A stretch of 64,000 nt of DNA from Cryptomeria japonica (GCF_030272615.1 NC_081411.1:38384140-38448139), one strand, 5' to 3'; shown: positions 45,761 through 58,444, numbered from the stretch's first letter. The notes: a model not told the origin generated them from the sequence alone. Numbers and translations: made by a program.

Positions 45761-47600
45761 CTTGAAATAGAACATGCACTAAAAAAACTTGGAGAAAAGA
45801 CTTCGAAAACTTTGAATCAGATGCAAATACAAAGTCAAAGGCGTAAAACCATAATGCAGCAACCTTCGCCAACATTCTATCTGCCCACTTTCTGCTATAG
45901 AACAAATATTTGTAAGGTCGGTAATGAAGTGTTAAGCACTCAAAATGGCATTATGATGTTAAAATTGGCAAGTTGGAACAAATTATTAAGTGGCTGATCA
46001 CATACTCTCGCTCGTCAAAGAGTTCGTTATTTTTACTTATTTTTGGTAAAATTGCAAGTGAGCCGTGATACATTCTTTCATCGATCATTTGGAAGAAAGA
46101 CACAAGTTGCCGATAATGCCCAAGCATTCACAAATTGTTCAAGTTGAAGTAGCCGATAGCTCTTTTATCACGTTACATCTTATCAAATTGTTCAAGTTGA
46201 ACATTGGCCAATACGTATGTTGAGTATTCAATTTGCATTCAAACTCGAAGATCTCTCTCTCCACTCAAATCGGTAACCGCATCAAACTCACTTATGCATG
46301 AGATGATATCGGTAAGTTGACCAAAAAGATAAACAAGCCGAATACAAATATTGGCAACCAACTTTCAGATTTAAGTCATGTTTAAAAGTAAAGTATGAAT
46401 TGGTTGTTATCAGCAACTTGGCAAAGATGATCAACATGTCGATACCTCTCTAATTGAAAAATCACACCTCCATAAAGCTCACCTGAAACCCCAGTTGGTG
46501 AAAGGAACTTACCACGTGGCCATGAAGGAAGGTGGGGTTTGGTTTCTAACTAACTTCACCATTTGCTTTGCATGCTGATAAAGATGCATATCGTGCTACC
46601 CAACTCCACTTGCAAATATCAAAGATGAGCTGAAATAACTGCGTGAGCATTACTTGAATCCTTTGACTTGGTGGAAGACGTAAAATCCAGAGTTAAAGCC
46701 TGCTATTCCTCCTCATGGATATGGAGAAATCAAAGTCTTGCAGAATGTATCGATGATGCACAAGAAGTACGCAGCAATAGCTATGAATAGTAATATGCCA
46801 CCTTCCTTAGCATCCTCACTCCTACATGTAGATATGAAGGCTTTATAATAGTGTGTTGAGGGATTTGTTCAAATATTTCAAAGAAATACAACCATTATTG
46901 AGCTAGGTTCTGAGCATTAAAGGCCAATATTCTCTCCACCGGTGCAAAATTCAAGTCTTGGAAGTGGCTATAGACATTTATGAAAGCATAAAGATTAAAG
47001 TTTTGATTATAGTCATGTCAGCCAACCTGTATACAAACCAAACAATATATGGGGTTGGGATAATTTATTGAACACATTACCGAAGCCTTCAAGTTGCAAT
47101 ATGTGTAGCATATTTATTTAGTTGGTTTCAAAATCAAGGAAATACAAGTATGGCAGTATAGAGACAACATATAGATTGTGTATAGAATGCCATAATTGTG
47201 GAAAGTAGGAAAGCGATTTAGCAGAAGTTTGCAATCAAAATGAAAATGATGTAGAATATTCTACATACATGTGATTTTCCTTTTGACAGAAAGACTCCAA
47301 GAAATGAACATATGAAGGCATAAAAGCCTTTTGTACGAAGCATTGTAGTTTGAATTTTGTAGTGTTGTATGCCGAATATAGAAGCATAAAGGTATTCTGC
47401 CCTGAGAAACCAATTCTCACCTCAGATATTCTTATTTTCTTGTGAACATGCTGATACACTGAAGTATAAAGGCTAAAGGTTGTAAACTTTTTCATATGAA
47501 AGAATCTACAAAAATACCATCATGAAGTACAAGGCTTAGGAGTATGAGTATGCCCCGATGATCAACCATGTTTCCAGAGGTTCATGATACCAAGATTGGG
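45761..47600. other. Internal non-coding part of the 15.8-kb element
   Basis: No recognisable coding sequence. GC is a little higher at about 46450-46700 but without a readable domain. Confidence 0.3.
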
Positions 47601-47606
47601 CATGCT

Positions 47607-50600
47607 AATTTGTAGGAAATCAAAAAGTTCTTCATGGAAGGCGATAGATCAAAGTTGTCCTGTAGAGTGGCAGGAAGTGGCTTGATTGAAGCAACATGTT
47701 TTCCCATAGCAATTCAATGTACAGATTTGATGATAGAATGCTCAAAAAGATATAATCTAGATGCAAGAGAGATAAGAGCTGCAGATGGATCCTTAATGGC
47801 CAAACTTGATGGAATTTCAATAGCTATTATTCTTCGTTCGCCATATAAGGAAAAGTTCACTCACATCGATAAGCAAAAAGCTTACAAATACTTCAACGAT
47901 AATAGAAGCAAATACCTCAACAATCTGGCTAAAGAATGGATGGTTGCACCACGAGGAGGACAGTCTTAGCTTCCAAAAACACTCCATCATTCTCTTTTCA
48001 TCAAAGGGATTTGTTACTTGATTATCTTACTCCATAGAGTGACAGGAAGTCTTGATTCCACTGAGTTCAAAATGTGGATGTACCTCTTCATAACAGTCAT
48101 CTCTATCGGTAAGAAATTCATTGACTGGGGCCATCTCATCAGCAACTGCATACATGACCAGTTAGTGCACTTCAAAACAAGTCAACGCTTTCATATGATC
48201 TCTTACTTGATATATGCTATTGCTAATTTGAGGTCATGGCTAGGGTTAAGTACTAATGGTGTCCTGAATCAAGAAACTCAAGTTTACCATTATTACAAGC
48301 AATTGCAACTTGAGGAAAGCTTTGTATATTTCAGGCGGGTGAATGATGCTTTCACAATGTGGGCAGTAAGGTTATTACAAGGAGAAATTGCCACCAGAAT
48401 ATCAAAGGAAGTTGCTAAATTGATAAAGAAATATGGAAGTTTCTTCATCCAGTTTCTGAGATTTACCTATCTTCGAGTGGGAGGATTTGAAGGTTATCCA
48501 CACAAGCTACCTAGATATGTTGATGATAAGCTCATTTTAGTTGAGCTTTGTCGGTAATTGGTTTCAGTTCAAAAGAAATGTAGAGATAGAAAGAATAAAG
48601 GGGAAGCCTTTCCTATTTGTCTCAGGCACTATAGATGTGAGTCAAGTTCAAGAGCAGATGAGGCAGAAAAAGCTTTATCTAAGATCAACTTGTATCCATA
48701 CCAGATAAGGTTCCCTTTTGATAGCAAGGATTATGTCAAGAACAGCTTAAAGTTAGGTCCTGGCTATTTTCATTTTCCTAATCTCGAAGACTTTTGGGAA
48801 GATTGTGAAGATGAGTTCAAGGTTAGAAAAAGAGATTGGACAAGGTTAACTTTGAAGCAAATGAAAGATTTCAAGATGGATTGGACCATAGAAGGCATTG
48901 AAGATGATGGATCTGATTTGATTGATCCTATCTATTTTGAGCAGGTCCAGTCCCAGCCACTTCCTAGTTTGAATTGGGCAGATCCAGAAATGAGAGATGT
49001 CAGAGAAAGAACAAGTTTTGTAATCAAGAATTCTGAATCCTGGATTAAGAAGAAGATTACTCAAATGACTGCTACCAGACCAATAAAGGAAACTCCAAGA
49101 AGGAAAGGAAATCAGCTTGAGAGCTCTACGTCACTGTATTCTTCCCATACTCTAGCTAGGGATACTCCTTCTTACCAAAATACTCAAGGAAGTGATGGAG
49201 ATGAAGACCCTCCAAGGAGGAACAATCTTCAGAACACATGTGGTGATGAACCTTGACAAAAGAGAAAGAAATCTAGAGCAAAAGGCATAGAAGAAGATTC
49301 TATTGCAAATCAAGAAAAGGATCAAGTTCTAGTGGAATTCTTGGATGACACGAGATTTGATGATGGAATGCATTCCATATCTCCCTCAGTTCCTATTGAA
49401 TTCCCACGACAAGAAGTACAACAAAATACTTTAGTCATGGATTCATCATTTCCAAGCAATCCAAGTGATCAATTTGAAGAAATTAGAGAGGTGACAGCAA
49501 CAATGGTAGCAAGACAAGAAATCATCCAAGAGTCTACAGAAAATTCTTCTTTCCCATGGTTAGAACAAAGTCTATTGAAGAAGAGGAAGGTAGAAAAGCT
49601 GGTGGTACCTGAATTTAGTAGCACATTTGATCTCTTTGGAAGAGCTGAAAAACTGAAGAAACTCAAAGTATCCTCAAGAATAAAGACTGATCCAAATTCA
49701 AGGAATATGTGCTTAGAGATTTCTCAACCCATATCTGAGAAAGATACAAATGAGGCCACCTCTGCGGACTTTGTTGTGACAAAGATTGATATGGGACCTT
49801 CTTCTCATGAGTCTGATATTCAGAACTTTAATGTGATGGCAGCCAGAATGGTGGAGAGAAGTGAAAAGGATAAGCAATCCAAGGATCAATTGAAACAACA
49901 AGTGCACACTTTGTCTTCTTACTTGAGATCCGTAGTTGATACCTCCACTATGCCACTAATGTAGATCGCCAGCCAATTATATTGACACCAGAAGGAGTAA
50001 TTGAAAGGAATGTTATGGATAATCTTCAAAAATACCAAGCCTATGGAAAGGTAATTGAAGGTTGGGTAGAAAAGGTCAAAACTCTTGCATGTGATTTCCT
50101 AGTCCAAGCAAAATCTATCCATGATGAGGCCTTAATAAAGAAAAATACTATTGAGAAAGACTTGAAGAATGTCAAGAAAGAGGAAACAGCTTGGAAGGAA
50201 ATTGTGAATGATTTCAAACAAATGATAGAAATTGGAATGGACACCCTTGCAACTGAGAAAATTCTGCCTAATAATGAAAAAAATTATCTAGAAATATGGA
50301 TAGAAAGCATTAACTGGAAACTAGTGATCATAGATCAAGTTTCATCAGAGTTAGAAAAGCTCATGCTTTCATGTGATCAAGTGTGTACCAAACTCCAAGG
50401 ACAACTCACTGCTCTTTTCCCAGATGTGACATTGATGGAAGATTTGCAGGTGTTACAGAATAGCTTCCAGAACATGGTAGATCAATAGCTTTTTAATAGG
50501 ACAAACTTCAATGAAAATACCATGGAAAGATTGATTGATATTTACTCTTCCTTGAGAATCTCTATGTCTCAGATACTCAGCATGGTGACAAAACTAAGTG

Positions 50601-50782
50601 GCATTCATAGAAACTTGAAGACATGGAAAATGAGGATAGCCAACATCGTAATTCCCAAAGGAAAATCTGTCACTTCAGCCATCCGACTTTTCAAAATCTT
50701 CAGAGACAAAGGACCTGGACAACATAATGTGCCTACAGAAGCAATAGCCTCATCGACAGCACAAGGAGTTAGCTTAGAATAA
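47607..50782 (+). pseudogene. Long uncharacterised transposon-associated ORF (broken)
   Basis: One frame runs from about 47607 to 49964 with stops near 47967, 48555 and 49254; after a shift a second frame runs 49982-50782 with a stop at 50486. Together about 1,050 codons. Order: an N-terminal EIKKFFMEGDRSKLSC and GLIEATCFPIAIQCTDLMIE region, a helical middle (FRRVNDAFTMWAVRLLQGEI, PRYVDDKLILVELCR), a basic/Ser-rich linker (about 49050-49300), then long charged, coiled-coil-like helices (49985-50480). I recall similar uncharacterised proteins repeated in seed-plant genomes, but no named family. The YVDD here is not in a reverse-transcriptase context. It ends just before an LTR-like segment. 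Confidence 0.55.
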
Positions 50783-50783
50783 G

Positions 50784-51301
50784 TGCAGGGATGCATTTTG
50801 TATAGTCTTCATTTTTGTTGTGTTACTCGCATCATGTTTTTGTCTTTCTTTGTAAATAACTCTCATGATCGAGTTTCCTTTCTCTTATCTCTATTTCTTT
50901 ATTGTAATAAAGGATAAGCTTGGCTCTTTTCATATGAGGTAGTTATCCTAAGTTCTCATTTTAGGTAGTTATTCTAAATAGTTATTTTTCCCCAAGTTGA
51001 GGAAGTTATTTCAAGTAGTTAAGGAAGTTATTTCAAGTAGTTGAGGAAGTTATATAGTAGTTATAAAGGTGGTTAGGGTTGGTACCTCAGGTGGTTATCA
51101 CTTCACCTATATGTACCTCATTATTATTCAATGTGAGGGGGATTCCACTTTTTCACAAGCATTGTATGAGAGAATTGGATAGTATTATTCAAGCAATTAA
51201 GCAATAGAGATCAATTTGGATGTGTGTTCAACTTATTCACATGGGTTATTATCAATGTTCTTATGTTTAATTGATGATTACCTAATGTTTTCCCTTTAAC
51301 A
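50784..51301 (+). repeat. LTR-like segment after the long ORF
   Basis: Begins TGCAGGGATGC two bases after the ORF's stop and ends CCCTTTAACA. It has an AATAAA at about 50908 and a promoter-like CCTATATGTACC at about 51109. The position right behind a long ORF is what a 3' LTR would occupy. No matching 5' copy was found upstream, so the call is tentative. Confidence 0.3.
50996..51060. repeat. 22-bp tandem repeat, three copies
   Basis: Units GTTGAGGAAGTTATTTCAAG, GTTAAGGAAGTTATTTCAAG and GTTGAGGAAGTTATAT follow one another with a 22-bp period. Confidence 0.7.
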
Positions 51302-51799
51302 TTGAATGTGAAGAAGATTATTTCAAGTTGTGGTATCTCAAACTTGATTACATGGAATTTATTTTAATCTAGATTCATACCTTGTATGGCATTCAAACTT
51401 TCTTTATTGTTCGTTCTTTAAAATTTTTTGAAAAATCAAAATACCCCCATTATACGAGGGAGCTGCCCCTCTCAAACGCAGAGAATAATTACGATTCTTG
51501 TTTTTTTTTGTGATTCTTCAACTGTTGTGAATGCTTTGTTGCTAGTTATAGGGCAAAATAGAGTTTTTCAAGAAAGTTTCTTAGAGAAACAAATCCGTTT
51601 ACCAACACAAGGTAGTTTCTCAGAATGTGGGTGCTCTGGCTGTGTTGTTTTTCTTTAGATTTGGTGTGGGGTCTTTCCATTATGAGACTCAAATAGATTA
51701 CCTAGGAAGGAATTTTAGCATCTAAGCTATTTAGTTTCTAGACCAAGGTAGGTCATTGATCCTGCACTTTCAGTTAGAGGAGTAGATAAACAAAATAAA
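51302..51799. other. Internal part of the 15.8-kb element, nothing recognised
   Basis: A frame at 51428-51658 has no recognisable motif. Confidence 0.3.
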
Positions 51800-52298
51800 A
51801 GTAGAGATATGCTTCGATAATGTGTTTTGGAAAGCTCTTGATGCACGTTTTCAGAATGATGGGTTTGAAAAATTTCATAGGCTTAGTGCTGATAGTGCAA
51901 TTGATTTTCCAGACCGCCTAGAAGAGGACCAGTGAACCCAACTGCCTGGTTACTGGCAAGAGGTCTTGTTTGAGTGAACTGATGATTACTTGCATGTGAA
52001 ACTGTAGGAGGAGGAAACGGTTGATGTTTTGTGTGTCTCTCACATGAGCGTTGGGAATCTAGTAGAGTTGTTTGATGATGAAAATAATGTCATAGTTTTG
52101 TTCCTCATGAGGGTTGTGGTTTATGTTTGGATATTAGAATTTGGTATTGGTGACTCTTTAGATGCTCTGTTACGGGGGAGATCAAGAGTAGGAGACTCTA
52201 TTGAAAGCATGTATTTTGCATCTATTGGAAGTTTTATTTTGTCTGACGTGCTTTGGAGAAGATTAATTCGAAGTGTTTCTGAGAAGTCTCTCGCATAG
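51800..52298 (+). pseudogene. Unrecognised ORF D near the 3' LTR
   Basis: A plus frame with several stops from about 51800 reads KALDARFQNDGFEKFHRLSA, then MSVGNLVELFDDENNVIV (open from 52029) and SVGDSIESMYFASIGSFIL-like residues to a TAG at 52296. It ends about 90 bp before the polypurine tract, so it is the last coding-like segment of the element. No family recognised. Confidence 0.3.
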
Positions 52299-52386
52299 TT
52301 ACAATCTTCTCAAAGTCTAGTTAGAATGTGAGTTTTGAAATGAAAATGCAGGGATGTTGTTGTGGATGGATGTACCAGTTATCCTT

Positions 52387-52398
52387 CAAGGGGGAGAT
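52387..52398 (+). other. Polypurine tract of the 15.8-kb element
   Basis: The run CAAGGGGGAGAT lies directly before the 3' LTR start, the normal plus-strand priming site. Confidence 0.7.
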
Positions 52399-52672
52399 TT
52401 TTAGGAATATGAAGTCTAACAGTCGCATGATTGTTCATCTTCCTAGAGTCTTCACTTGATAGTTGAATATGATTGTATAAATAGATAAGTATAAGTCATG
52501 TAAACATTAAAAATTGGTTAATAGATGTTATTCCCTGCTTGCAAGTGGATGTAGCCATTTTGATGGTGAACCATGTAAATATTGTATCATGTTATTTGTG
52601 TTTGCCTTAATTTACTTTCTATTGTTTTGTGTTCATTACTATGTGTTTTCTTTGCGCAATTTAAAAACAATA
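52399..52672 (+). repeat. 3' LTR of the 15.8-kb element
   Basis: Aligns end to end with 36868-37142. Terminal TG has decayed to TT and terminal CA to TA. The TATAAATA box is kept at about 52476. Confidence 0.75.
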
Positions 52673-54720
52673 GATAGAGGTCACAACTTAGGGCATCGCC
52701 AACTTAAAGAGATGATTCTTAAATGAAAGGATTTTTTTTAAGCTTTCTCTATGTTTGACCAGTGAGGGGTCCAAATATTTAAGCTATTTAAAAATGGTGG
52801 TGGAAGGAAATGTTGAGTGATCGGAGCAATAGTAGTGGAGCTACGGTTTCGGGTGTAGAGGTAGACAAGGAGGAGGGTGATGAAGTGGATTATGTGGGGT
52901 GTTTATGTAGCCGTATGCTCCTAATCTGTTTGCCTCTGTCTTTGAATAGGTCTTCTTGGTTTCATTTTACTGGTGTTTTCTGGTAAAGCCTAGTGTTCTT
53001 AGTGATATGTTGCCCCTATAAATCTCATTTTGGCTACGCCTTTTGTGGGTATTGAAATGTTTTCTGGTTTTCCCATTTTGTTTTGTGTCAAGGCAACATT
53101 TTTCCTCACTTCTTCTGTTTTATTCCTTATTTTGGGAAGTGTTTAGTTGGATGGAGAGGGAGATCTTGGAGTGGGTGTCTAGATATTGCTGAAGGCATGA
53201 GGGACTTCTCCTCAGTTCCTTTTGATACTATTTCTACTTTTGGTGCCATTGTGGTTGCAAGGATGTTTGTGTTGGTTGCCAAGGATATGTTTTACGGATC
53301 CTTTATTAGATGGTTTTATGTCTGTCGAGTTGGTTTTCTTTCTAGGAGCTGTATTTTTGGAGCTAATTTTGGCATGGGTATTTCAGATGTGGCATGTGGC
53401 TTTGATGTTGTAGTGGGATATGATTTTGGGTTTGTGGCTATTTTTGTTTCCATAGTTGTTGTGGTTGGATAGATGCTAGTTGCTATGGTGTTGAGGGGAA
53501 GGCTTCGACCATTTTGGTTATGGAAGGGGGAGCATTGTTGACCTCATTTCCTTTCCCTTCATTTTGCCTAGCATGGGTTCTTTTGTCCTGGCTATGGCCA
53601 TCCTTGGAAACCTATCACGTTTGGTGTTGTTTATTTTTCTTTGGAAACTATTGGTTTCTCCTCTCTGACCTCGTGAGCTGGTTTACTCAGGCTATCATCG
53701 TTGATGATTTCTTATAGGTAGGTTCTTGCACTGGTATTGATTATTCTCTAAGAACAAGATCTGTTTATGGTGGGATCTTTATGGTTTTGGCACTGATTGG
53801 AGTGAATGATGCTATTGTCTCTCCTTTGGCTACTTACATTTCCTGTTGTGGTGGTTATGCTGAGTTTCTTGTTGTCTCTTTTTGGCTGTGGTTTTTTCGT
53901 GTTCCCTTTTGTTGTTTGGGGTTTTGGCATTTGGCCTTGAGGTTTATTTCTTCTTGACCAGTATTTATTGTCATTCTTTGGTCGGTGGTAGACATAAGTG
54001 TGTTTTGCATTGTTCTTGCCCATTCTAATCCTATTTAGGTGTAGTGCTTCTAGTGCAACAAATCTTTTGGGTTCCATGTGCTCAAGATGATGGATATGTT
54101 AGATTTTCTATCTTCCAAGACTTGGAGCTACTAGAAGGGGGTTTTCTATTCACTCTTTTAAATCATACTCATTTTTCTCCTATAGAGGTGGAGAGAGTAC
54201 AAGTGCTTGTTATTTAGGTGGAGCTATTTATTATTGAGGTGGAGATAAGTTTTGCATGAGATGATTGCAGGTGTTATATGGGGTTGTGGGAGCCCTTTGC
54301 TTAGTTATCACTCTTTTAATCCTATTGAGGTGAAGGTTTAGAGTGACTCTTAGATTTTCTTTTGTTATTTAAATTATAGAAGAGCTTAAGGAAGGTGATA
54401 TTTCTATGCACTTTTATTGAAGGAACTTAAGAAAGGTGAGGGTTTTATGCACCTTGAGAGAAGATATTAAAGGTTTTAATCTTTGTCAATATTTTTTGTT
54501 TTTGTTTTTAGGACTTAGGATTGTTGTCTCTTTGAGCTAGATGATTTTGGGTCTACATATTTGATGATATAATAAATGTGTTTCTCTTGTCCATTATGAT
54601 GTTGTTCGGTAGTGGATTAGCTATTGTTTGGTTGCTCTTTCCTATAGTAGCATTCCATCAATTGTTTCCCAATCTTGGCAAAATTTGATTGTAAGGGATT
54701 TTCAATCTCCTCAAAACCTA
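52673..54720. other. T/G-rich segment of unknown origin
   Basis: From about 52880 to 54130 the plus strand is strikingly rich in TTT, TTG and GGT words, with GC higher than the flanks. The plus frame 53083-53472 (129 codons, hydrophobic Phe/Val/Gly-rich) and the basic minus frame 53748-54077 look like products of this composition rather than proteins. The end near 54700 (CCTATTTTAAACTAATAAAAAG) resembles a LINE 3' end, but no target duplication was found. Confidence 0.3.
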
Positions 54721-56307
54721 TTTTAAACTAATAAAAAGCAATTATAAAAGATAATTAAAAATTATGTTAAGATTTATTATATTATTTTCTCACCATTGGA
54801 AAGCTATGAAAGGGAATCTATTAAAAAAAATGCAAGACTAACATTACAAATTTTGTAGGTAAAAAAGTCCATCAACAACTTTGATATGATAAAATACACA
54901 AGAGAATTAGATTATAATAAAAACTTCTTGTTTATTATGTAGCATAATAGTTTTGTGGAACTTTTATAATAGGAATCAATAAATATGTTTAGGTGGATGG
55001 TGAAATTAATTAAAACAATATAGTACATGTATTTGACATAAAAACTAAAATAAAAATGATCAAGTAACATATAAATTAACAATAATTTAATTTTTAATTT
55101 TATTGTGTAAAAATAAAAAAAATTATTAGATGGATGCTAAAATTAATCTTTATAGTATAGTAGATGTGATCAAAGAAAATTGAATATAAATTATCTCATT
55201 TCTTTTACAAATAGGTCTGTAAGATTCTATTAAATTAAATAGGAATTAAAATACACATATTCACAAGAAAGGTTGGGTGGAGACAACATCACACCCCTAG
55301 AGTCAAACTATAAAAGCCCAAAAAACTTATAACAACACAAAATGAAGTCTCTTAAGTGGTGAGAGAAACACCGATTGATGGAGCTTGAGTATTCAGGTCA
55401 TGTGGTTTACCCTATATATTAGCAAGGTTTGAGGTGATTTTAGGAATAGACAATCCATCATATTCTTTATCTTTGTATGTGTCTTTGTCTTTGTCTTTGT
55501 CTTTAGTGGGCATTGGAGACATTTATAAATTCAATTGGGAAAACCACTTCAAAATATCATGAGATGAAAAACTAGAACCAACATCATTTCATGGCCCTAC
55601 ATCCCTAGAAGGCCACCTAGAATTTACTTTCCTAGGGGAGATTCAAACTATCATCAAAAAAAATGAGACAAGACACTATGACTACCAAAATAGTGGTGAG
55701 GATCTTGTGAAATGTGGGGCCAAGAGCAATGAGCTAAAAAACTTTGACCTCCCTATCCACCATGAGTAGGAGAATGGTAATGGGAGGTAAAAGGGTCTAG
55801 AAGCACCCCATCAATAGTGCATTATGCATTTCCCAAATGACTAATTATCTCATGAATGTGGGCTTCCTCCAAGGCCACCTTATTATCTTAAAATTGTATA
55901 TAAAATAAAACATTTGAGAAAATGGTAGTTTAAAATAAAGTGAAATATTTGTACCAACCTAAGCATTGAGAATAAACTATAGAATTTCTATCATTTCATA
56001 ATTTAAAAATGGTATCCACCCTAAAAGAAAATCAAATTTAAGTATAGTTGAAGTGGATACAAGACTAGTCTCCTAAAAGAGCCACATGCTAGGAGAAAGG
56101 CTCTACATAGAAGAGCAAAAAAAAGTTATAAATTCAACTCCATAATTGTTGGGCACTATGACAAAACTATAAAAGGTGTTTGAGTGACTTTTGTTCCCTA
56201 TAGAACAAGAGTCAAAGGTCCTCAAAAATAATATTGTTGAGATTAGACCCCACATGTATGCCTTGGAAAATAATATACCAATAAAAGTGGGTAAGCTTAG
56301 GGTCAAT
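54721..56307. other. AT-rich spacer, no gene seen
   Basis: Nothing recognisable except a short (TCTTTG)n microsatellite at about 55478-55504. It ends at the LINE target duplication. Confidence 0.4.
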
Positions 56308-56320
56308 AACAACTTACTAG

Positions 56321-56535
56321 ATTATCAACTGTTTGAATGGGCATATGGATCCTAGCTAGACTATTGCCAACTTGATCAAAGATTGTTGTGATATGATTAA
56401 AGAGTTGGATGAATTCAAAATCTCTCACATTTTTTGGGAAGGCAATAAAGCGGCAGATTTATTGGTCAATATGGCAGTGGGCTACGTGGCGGAAAAATGG
56501 TGGAGTGTTGATACAATTTCTACTTGCAGTAATTA
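56321..56535 (+). pseudogene. C-terminal RNase H domain of the LINE ORF2
   Basis: One plus frame reads IINCLNGHMDPS, a stop, then LIKDCCDMIKELDEFKISHI, FWEGNKAADLLVNMAV and a natural TAA at 56533. This is the C-terminal half of the RNase H type found at the end of plant LINE polyproteins ('SHI.REGN..AD.LAN.AV', with conserved His, Asn and Asp). One in-frame TAG at about 56356 stands where the family has a Trp (TGG). The domain would degrade the RNA strand during reverse transcription. Confidence 0.7.
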
Positions 56536-56724
56536 ATGAAGAATAATCATGATTTGATTAAGGTGTTGGGGAAATGGTTTCCTTTTGATTTCCCTATTCG
56601 AATATCTAGAAACTTCCCTTGTGCCTGGATTTTCTGTCTTCTTGTGTGGCCCCTATCCTACTTCTATTTGGAGACTTGTCTTGTGTGGCCTATTTCATGC
56701 TTCTGTTTGGTGACCTAGACCATT

Positions 56725-58252
56725 ATGGGTGGGGACAAGAATAGGCAAGAACAACCCACTTTTGATAAATGGAAGAAAATTAAGGTGTGGCAGGAAATTG
56801 AAGATGGGGGAATGGTTCCCTTCTTGGAAAGACTCCATGGTCCTTCTCCTCTTCTCACAAAAATGTTTGTCAATGGGTGGAAGAAAGGGGTTTTGAGGGC
56901 TTATGGTGCTGAATTACAAGTAGATGAAACCCTAGTGGCTATGGTTATGGGTTTTGCTATGAATGGCATAATTTTGTATAGAGACAAAAAAAGGGGAGGA
57001 AGACATGGCAATTTTTTTAATAAAGATAAGGAGCATTTAAGAGTTAATAAAATGGCGGATGGTGGCTACAATAGAAAGGACCTAAGGCTCCCTAGGCAAA
57101 TATGGCCAAATTCATTATGAGGTAAATTATGCTTGATGAAAAATATGCCAGCATCTTTTTTTATCATTTTACCATCTTAAATCACTTTAGGCATGGCAAA
57201 GTTATTTCGGTTCTATTCTATCTGGTTTCTTCTTTGGAGAATAGTCTAGAAAAACTTGTTGAGAATCTGAATAATCCGGTCCTCCATGAAGGGCTTATTA
57301 TGCTCATTATGGAGTACATCAGAGCCCATGAAGTTGTGCCTTCTCTCTTTGAGAAAGGCCAACTCCCTAATACTGATGTTCAAGATGTCTCCGATATGGA
57401 TATGGAGATGGAGGATAGTGGGAGCGCCAAACCTCTTGTTGACCCTGATTACAAGCCAATTGACGAGGGTGAGATGTTGGTCACTCCTGAAACCTATGGC
57501 AGCAAGAACTCCCTAGATGGGCTGCAAGTAAATATAAATCAACTAGTAATATGGTTTCTCAAACTGAGCCCCATTCCAAAAAGAAGAAGTTGGTTGCTAA
57601 AGACCATGGTCCCAAGTCCTTGGACCAGGAAATCAAATTGGACATCCCTCTTCATATCTTGAAGGAGAAGATGGGGACTCTACCTAAAGATGTGGATAGT
57701 GGCTTACAAAAGGAAATTAATCTAATGAATCTGGTGATGGAAGTGACTAGAAGCTAGGAGAACTGGTGGAAGTGGGTGGGGAAGGAGATTGACATCCTCA
57801 AAGATGGGATTAAGGAGATAAGTGATATCTTCATTGATTTGCCTGAACCTAACAAAATGGACAAGCTCATGATCATGACCTAGAAGCTTTCCCATGATGT
57901 GGAGGTTATGAAATGTAATCATGAGAAAAGAATTGAGAAGGTTGACTAGTCTATGGAGGATATCAATAATAACCTTAAGAATCTAGTAGACATAATCAAG
58001 GAGGCCATGAGAAATAGTATGGAGGGGCTAGAAAAGATCAATGCCATGGTGGTGGAGTACAGATCCAATCTTATTGACAGCAATTATCCTAGTGATAGTA
58101 ACAAAAAGAAAGAACTGAATGGTGAAGATTCTGTTGTGGGTGGCAATAAAACTACGAGCCCTAGTTCTAGGACTAGAAGCAAGAGCAGCAATAAGGGTAC
58201 CTCTATGTTCATTGTGGAGGACTTGGAGGAAATCAACAAGGTTACCATCTAG
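56725..58252 (+). pseudogene. Extra ORF downstream of RNase H in the LINE (broken)
   Basis: About 510 codons can be followed across two frame changes (near 57120 and 57545) and a few stops. Order: a start MGGDKNRQEQPTFDKWKK, then GGMVPFLERLHGPSPLLTK, VNGWKKGVLRAYGAELQV, a HFTILNHFRHGK block, HEGLIMLIMEYIRAHEVVPS, an acidic linker (about 57380-57500), a Lys-rich stretch, then a heptad-like helical region (about 57950-58060) and a Ser/Arg/Lys-rich end. Composition is globular plus coiled coil plus basic tail, like an RNA-binding ORF1 or gag-type protein. Similar uncharacterised proteins recur in conifer-like genomes (from memory). No named domain. It lies wholly inside the target duplications. 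Confidence 0.55.
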
Positions 58253-58444
58253 AAGAACAAGGAGCTGCTGCACTCACTAAATTGAGTGTTTGTCTGTACT
58301 TTGTTTTGTTGCTCATCATTTCTTTTTGCTTTTGAGCTTGGTGTGGGGTGTTCCCCTATTTTTCTATTTGTTTCTATTTGGTTGGTTGATGACCAGATTC
58401 TGTAAAACTCTTGGTTCTGAATCCATGTAAAACCCATTTATCTT

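Larger units (their letters stand above)
36868..52672 (+). mobile_element. 15.8-kb non-autonomous LTR element with captured frames
   Basis: Two 275-bp direct repeats bound this element: 36868-37142 (TGTTAGG...CTAACA) and 52399-52672. A methionine-tRNA-type PBS follows the first and a GGGGGAGA polypurine tract precedes the second. By eye the LTRs differ at about 32 positions plus two indels (about 12%). The 5-bp flanks (TGTAG and GATAG) match only at three positions. After removing the nested copia element (38525-44126) the interior is about 9.7 kb and holds several open frames but no recognisable reverse transcriptase, protease or integrase. It fits a LARD-like large non-autonomous retrotransposon. 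Some interior stretches (47.6-51.3 kb) might be a further nested element. Confidence 0.7.

Noticed and set aside
48480-48560. YVDD in the long ORF as a reverse-transcriptase active site
   Set aside because: Neighbouring residues do not match RT motifs and no other RT block is present in that frame.
53083-53472. 129-codon hydrophobic frame
   Set aside because: Composition follows the T/G-rich block; no recognisable domain or start context.
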